NCBI GenBank assembly: GCA_016928605.1
Contig: JAFGKN010000306.1
Location: forward strand, 1-7,864
Direction of reading: 5' to 3'
DNA: 7,864 nt
Source of the DNA: Planctomycetota bacterium
GTDB lineage: Bacteria > Planctomycetota > UBA8108
Part shown: positions 4,933-7,864 of the stretch, piece by piece
Position numbering within the stretch: position 1 is the first letter of the stretch
Layout: every line of letters starts with the position of its first letter
Position numbers and translations under genes: made by a program
Notes under the pieces: model-generated
The model's database searches: none
The model's input: only the letters and a program-made list of their open reading frames with translations
Told to the model about the DNA's origin: nothing

Positions 4933-5897
4933 CCCTCTCCTGCGCCGTTCTCCTCCTGGCGCTCGCGCTGGTCTCCTGCGGGAAGCGGACGCCATCCGGC
5001 GTCGAGATCGTGCGCCTCGGCCACTTCCCGAACGTCACGCACGCGCACGGGCTGGTGGCGCACGCGCTCTCGAGGCGCGGCGAGGGAGTCTTCGAGAAGC
5101 ACCTCGGCGAGAACGTCCGCGTCGAGTGGTACGTGTTCAACGCCGGGCCGACGGCCATGGAGTCCCTGCTCGCCGGCTCGCTGGATGCGACGTACGTGGG
5201 CCCCAATCCGGCCCTCAACGCGCACATCCGCACGGGCGGCGACGACGTCCGCGTCCTCGCCGGCGCGACGAACGGCGGATCGGCTCTCGTCGTGCGCAAG
5301 GGGCTTGGCATCAAGGGGCCGGAAGACTTCCGCGGGCGGAAGATCGCCACTCCGCAGTTCGCCAACACCCAGGATATATCGTGCCGCGCCTGGCTGACCG
5401 AGCACGGCCTCTCCGTGACTCAGACCGGCGGCGACGCCATGGTCATCCCGACCAGGAACCCCGACCAGCTCGCTCTCTTCCAGAAGGGCGATCTCGATGC
5501 CGTGTGGACCGTCGAGCCCTGGATCTCGAGGCTCGAGCTCGAAGCGGGCGGCGAGATCCTCCTCCTGGAAGAAGACGCAGTCACCACGCTGCTCGCTGCG
5601 AGCGCCGCACTTCTCTCGAAGCGGCCCGAGATCGCCCGCAAGCTCCTCGCCGCCCATCGGGAGCTCACGGCGTGGATTCTCTCCCACCCGGCGGAGGCCC
5701 GCGAGCTCGTCCGCTCCGAGATCCAAGCGGTCACCGGGCGCCCGATCGCCGCGGAGCTCGTCGAGCGCTGCTGGCCGCGGCTCAAGATCACGGATGAGAT
5801 CCGGCTGGACGGATTTCTAGAGTTCGCCGAGAGGGCTCGAGCCGCCGGCTTCCTCGATGGCTCGCCCGATCTCTCGCGCCTGATCCACAAGCCATGA
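4929..5897 (+). CDS. ABC substrate-binding lipoprotein, sulfonate/nitrate/taurine class (SsuA-like)
   Basis: This is the solute receptor of the ABC importer encoded by the next two genes. The 322-aa form proposed here has a hydrophobic signal (about residues 2-16) ending in the lipobox LVSC (Cys17). Hence it is an Lgt substrate, held at the membrane by lipid. The mature protein starts VEIVRLGHFPNVTHA. It contains FNAGPTAMESLLAGSLDATYVGPNPAL (about 70-96), GGSALVV, KIATPQFANTQD (138-149) and DLDAVWTVEPW (188-198), features of SsuA/NMT1-type type II binding proteins. Substrate assignment is uncertain within aliphatic sulfonates, taurine or nitrate; an Rrf2 neighbour slightly favours sulfur. Start choice: the frame is open to ATG 4701, but residues encoded at 4701-4928 are Arg/Pro/Gly-rich and are the shadow of the Rrf2 frame. 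No ATG, GTG or TTG lies between 4734 and the lipobox. CTG 4929, overlapping the upstream TGA, is the best-placed near-start. Confidence 0.85.
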   Translation: MTLSCAVLLLALALVSCGKRTPSGVEIVRLGHFPNVTHAHGLVAHALSRRGEGVFEKHLGENVRVEWYVFNAGPTAMESLLAGSLDATYVGPNPALNAHIRTGGDDVRVLAGATNGGSALVVRKGLGIKGPEDFRGRKIATPQFANTQDISCRAWLTEHGLSVTQTGGDAMVIPTRNPDQLALFQKGDLDAVWTVEPWISRLELEAGGEILLLEEDAVTTLLAASAALLSKRPEIARKLLAAHRELTAWILSHPAEARELVRSEIQAVTGRPIAAELVERCWPRLKITDEIRLDGFLEFAERARAAGFLDGSPDLSRLIHKP

Positions 5898-6697
5898 CCG
5901 AGGTATCCCAGGAGCTCGCGCCCGTCAGCCCATCCAAGCTCACGGTCCGCGGCGTGTCGAAGTCCTTCCCCGGGAGGAGCGGCACTGTCCTCGCCCTGGA
6001 CGAGGTCGATCTGGAGGTCAGCGAGGGGGAGTTCGTCTGCATCCTCGGCGCCAGCGGCTGCGGCAAGTCGACGCTGCTCTCTCTCGTTGCTGGTCTGGAC
6101 GCGGCGGACAAGGGCGAGATCCTCACGGACGGCCGCCCGGTCGTCGGCCCCGGGCGCGACCGCATGGTCATGTTCCAGGACGCGGCTCTCTTTCCGTGGC
6201 GCACCGCCATGGGCAACGTGCTCTTCGGACTGGAGCTCAAGCCCAACCTGGACAGGGCCGCCCGGCGCGAGGTCGCCACGTACTATCTGGGTCTCGTGGG
6301 GCTCTCCAGGTTTGCGGGAGCCTCGATTCACGAGCTGAGCGGCGGGATGCGGCAGCGCGTCGCCCTGGCGCGCGCTCTGGCTCCGAATCCCTCGGTTCTC
6401 CTCATGGACGAGCCGTTCGCCGCGCTCGATGCCATGACGCGCGAGAAGCTCTACGGCGACCTGCAGGAGATCTGGCGCAAGCGGCGCAAGACGATCGTGT
6501 TCGTCACGCACAACGTGCGCGAGGCGTGCGTCCTCGCCGACCGCGTCGTCCTGATGACGCCTCATCCGGGGCGGATGCGCTCGAGCTTCGACATCGAGCT
6601 GCCTCGACCGAGGGACATCAACGCGGAGAACATCGCGGCGCTCGCCAGACGGATCAGCAAGAAACTGGAGGCCATGGGGGGCGAGGGCTCGACATGA
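5894..6697 (+). CDS. ABC transporter ATP-binding protein (SsuB/TauB/NrtD type)
   Basis: This is the cytoplasmic ATPase that powers import by the adjacent permease. The 267-aa product has every nucleotide-binding motif intact: Walker A GASGCGKST (52-60), Q-loop Gln95 in MFQDAALFPWRTAMGNV, signature LSGGMRQR (148-155), Walker B VLLMDEP (168-174), D-loop ALD (177-179) and switch His206 (FVTHNVREA). The LFPWRT Q-loop and the DEPFAALDAMTR stretch are typical of the sulfonate/nitrate/taurine ATPase group. The ATG overlaps the binding-protein stop as ATGA at 5894-5897. No Shine-Dalgarno is evident, so translation probably depends on coupling. The C-terminal tail (about 233-267) is charged and helical. 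Confidence 0.95.
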   Translation: MTEVSQELAPVSPSKLTVRGVSKSFPGRSGTVLALDEVDLEVSEGEFVCILGASGCGKSTLLSLVAGLDAADKGEILTDGRPVVGPGRDRMVMFQDAALFPWRTAMGNVLFGLELKPNLDRAARREVATYYLGLVGLSRFAGASIHELSGGMRQRVALARALAPNPSVLLMDEPFAALDAMTREKLYGDLQEIWRKRRKTIVFVTHNVREACVLADRVVLMTPHPGRMRSSFDIELPRPRDINAENIAALARRISKKLEAMGGEGST

Positions 6698-7458
6698 AGC
6701 GCGCACTCACGTTTCTCGCTTTCGTGGCGGTCATCGGCATCCTCTGGGAGTCTCTCGTCGCGCTCGGCGCGTGGCGCGAGGTGCTTCTGCCGCGGCCGTC
6801 GAGCATCCTTCGCTATCTGGCCCATGCTTTCCTCGACGGATCGCTCGCCGAGGCGGCGATCGTGACCGCGCGAAGGCTCTTCATGGGCTACGCGATCGGC
6901 ATCGCGACCGGCCTCCCCCTGGGGCTTCTGACCTCCAGATTCGCGATCGCGCGCGACTCCATCGGCGTCGTCGCCCTCGGCCTCCAGACCCTCCCGAGCG
7001 TCTGCTGGGTGCCCATCGCGCTCCTCTGGTTCGGGCAGACGGAGGCCGCGATGCTGTTCGTCGTCGTGATGGGCACGACTTGGTCGATCCTGCTCGCGAC
7101 GGAGGCCGGCGTGCGCAGCTTGCCCCCGGTCTACCTCCGCGCCGCGCGAACGATGGGGTCGAAGGGGCTGCACACGATGTTCAGGGTCCTCCTGCCCGCC
7201 GCGCTCCCGGCCATCGTCTCCGGTCTCAAGCAGGGCTGGGCCTTCGCGTGGCGCTCCCTGATGGCCGCGGAGATCTTCGTCACGATCCTGACGGGCTTCG
7301 GCCTGGGGCACCTCCTCCACTACGGCCGCGAGCTGCACGCCATGGATCAGGTCCTCGGGGTCATGGCGATGATCGTGGCCGTCGGCCTCCTGGCGGAGCA
7401 GGCCCTCTTCGGGCCGCTCGAGCGCTGGCTCCGGGTGCGCTGGGGGCTGCTCGGATAG
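6694..7458 (+). CDS. ABC transporter permease (SsuC/TauC/NrtB type)
   Basis: This is the inner-membrane channel subunit, which should act as a homodimer with two copies of the preceding ATPase. The 254-aa product has a hydrophobic first segment (about residues 5-25) and the family's LLPRPSSILRYL loop after it. About six membrane helices are expected. The cytoplasmic EAA loop that docks on the ATPase is at about 148-174 (LRAARTMG...FRVLLPAALPAI), followed by GLKQGWAFAWRSLMAAE. GFGLGHLLHYGRELHAMD (201-218) is the usual conserved region before the last helix. The start ATG overlaps the ATPase stop (ATGA, 6694-6697), and GAGG at 6683-6686 gives a Shine-Dalgarno with 7-nt spacing. This is the last gene of the operon: the next gene converges, 39 bp away, with no clear intrinsic terminator between them. 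Confidence 0.94.
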   Translation: MKRALTFLAFVAVIGILWESLVALGAWREVLLPRPSSILRYLAHAFLDGSLAEAAIVTARRLFMGYAIGIATGLPLGLLTSRFAIARDSIGVVALGLQTLPSVCWVPIALLWFGQTEAAMLFVVVMGTTWSILLATEAGVRSLPPVYLRAARTMGSKGLHTMFRVLLPAALPAIVSGLKQGWAFAWRSLMAAEIFVTILTGFGLGHLLHYGRELHAMDQVLGVMAMIVAVGLLAEQALFGPLERWLRVRWGLLG

Positions 7459-7497
7459 TCCGGCGCCCGCAGCGCAGTGCCGTCAAGAACCTGGCTT

Positions 7498-7864
7498 TCA
7501 GGGGAGGACGGTGATGTCCTCCTCCGTGTCGGCGTTACCCGCCGGCGCGTACTCATACCCGGTGGCCGAGATGCCCGTCACCGTGAACGTGAAGAAATCG
7601 CCGCTCCCGACCTTGATGGGCACCGACTGGATCACGGCCACGCCGCTCTCGTCGGTCACACCGCTCGTGCCCTGGACGAGAGGCGCATCGTTCAGGAGCC
7701 AGTCGCCGGTGACAGTCGCCCCGGCGATCGCCGGGCTCACGGTCACCCGGGCCTCGCCCTTGGTGTTCCTGCCGGCCGGGACGAGAAACATCGCGATGTC
7801 CGCGACGCTGATCGCCTGCGCCCCGCCGGTCACCGTGATCGTCACCGTCGCGGTGTTGCTGTCC
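7498..7864 (-). CDS. C-terminus of an Ig-like, probably extracellular protein, cut by the right window edge
   Basis: About 121 codons are visible up to the stop at 7498-7500. The frame remains open to the window edge, so the true start lies outside; a GTG at 7843-7845 sits in the middle of a beta-strand pattern and is unlikely to be the start. The sequence is rich in Val, Thr, Gly and Ala with alternating strands: SNTATVTITVTG, then EARVTVSPAIAGATVTGDW, TDESGVAVIQS and FFTFTVTGISATGYEY. This resembles the Ig/fibronectin-like beta-sandwich modules that end large secreted or surface proteins, where TTD-x-x-G-x-A and FTVTGV are common. No cysteine, sortase motif or membrane anchor is seen in the visible part. 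The N-terminal activity (protease, adhesin or other) cannot be known from here. It converges on the permease gene. Confidence 0.7.
   Translation of the reverse strand, partial: DSNTATVTITVTGGAQAISVADIAMFLVPAGRNTKGEARVTVSPAIAGATVTGDWLLNDAPLVQGTSGVTDESGVAVIQSVPIKVGSGDFFTFTVTGISATGYEYAPAGNADTEEDITVLP

Noticed and set aside
5420..6706. 428-codon minus-strand open frame opposite the binding protein and ATPase
   Set aside because: It runs across two well-identified sense genes, including all ATPase motifs, so it is a codon-composition shadow.
7459..7497. Bidirectional terminator between the permease and the right-edge gene
   Set aside because: Only short imperfect GC repeats are present in the 39-bp gap, with no stable stem and no T-run.

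Overview
This is a GC-rich window (roughly two thirds G+C by eye) from a bacterium that carries Lgt, an apparent lipoprotein and an exported peptidase. That fits a diderm of the kind often recovered from environmental metagenomes (Acidobacteriota, Planctomycetota, Eisenbacteria-like phyla). The phylum is a guess; no rRNA or other marker is present. No mobile element, CRISPR array, tRNA or rRNA gene was found.

Layout. (1) 1-161, minus strand: start of a membrane-anchored protein that runs off the left edge, divergent from lgt. The gap between them holds three copies of a 10-bp repeat and a sigma70-like promoter. (2) 374-1387: lgt, prolipoprotein diacylglyceryl transferase. (3) 1403-2290, minus strand: a multi-zinc-ribbon protein convergent with lgt. 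The stop codons of both genes form the two arms of one perfect 7-bp palindrome. (4) 2553-3971 and 3979-4479: an exported M64 (IgA-peptidase-like) metallopeptidase followed 7 nt later by a guanine deaminase of the Bacillus GuaD type. The junction is an 11-bp tandem duplication. (5) 4634-7458: promoter, operator-like palindrome, a 72-codon truncated Rrf2-type regulator, then a substrate-binding lipoprotein, an ATPase and a permease of the sulfonate/nitrate/taurine ABC class. (6) 7498-7864, minus strand: the C-terminal end of an Ig-like, probably extracellular protein running off the right edge.

How the genes relate. The ABC cassette is tightly coupled: each junction is a 4-nt overlap (CTGA at 4929, ATGA at 5894, ATGA at 6694). 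It would deliver a small oxyanion-type solute, most likely an organosulfonate, to the cytoplasm. Lgt would lipidate the binding protein at its lipobox cysteine. The peptidase, deaminase and transporter together suggest scavenging of N and S from organic matter, but that theme is inference.

The most unusual point is the start of the ABC cassette. The Rrf2 gene stops inside its winged-helix domain, and the binding-protein gene has no ATG, GTG or TTG near its signal peptide. One deletion could explain both, leaving a promoter and operator whose regulator is broken. I saw nothing that clearly qualifies as a wholly new biological system.
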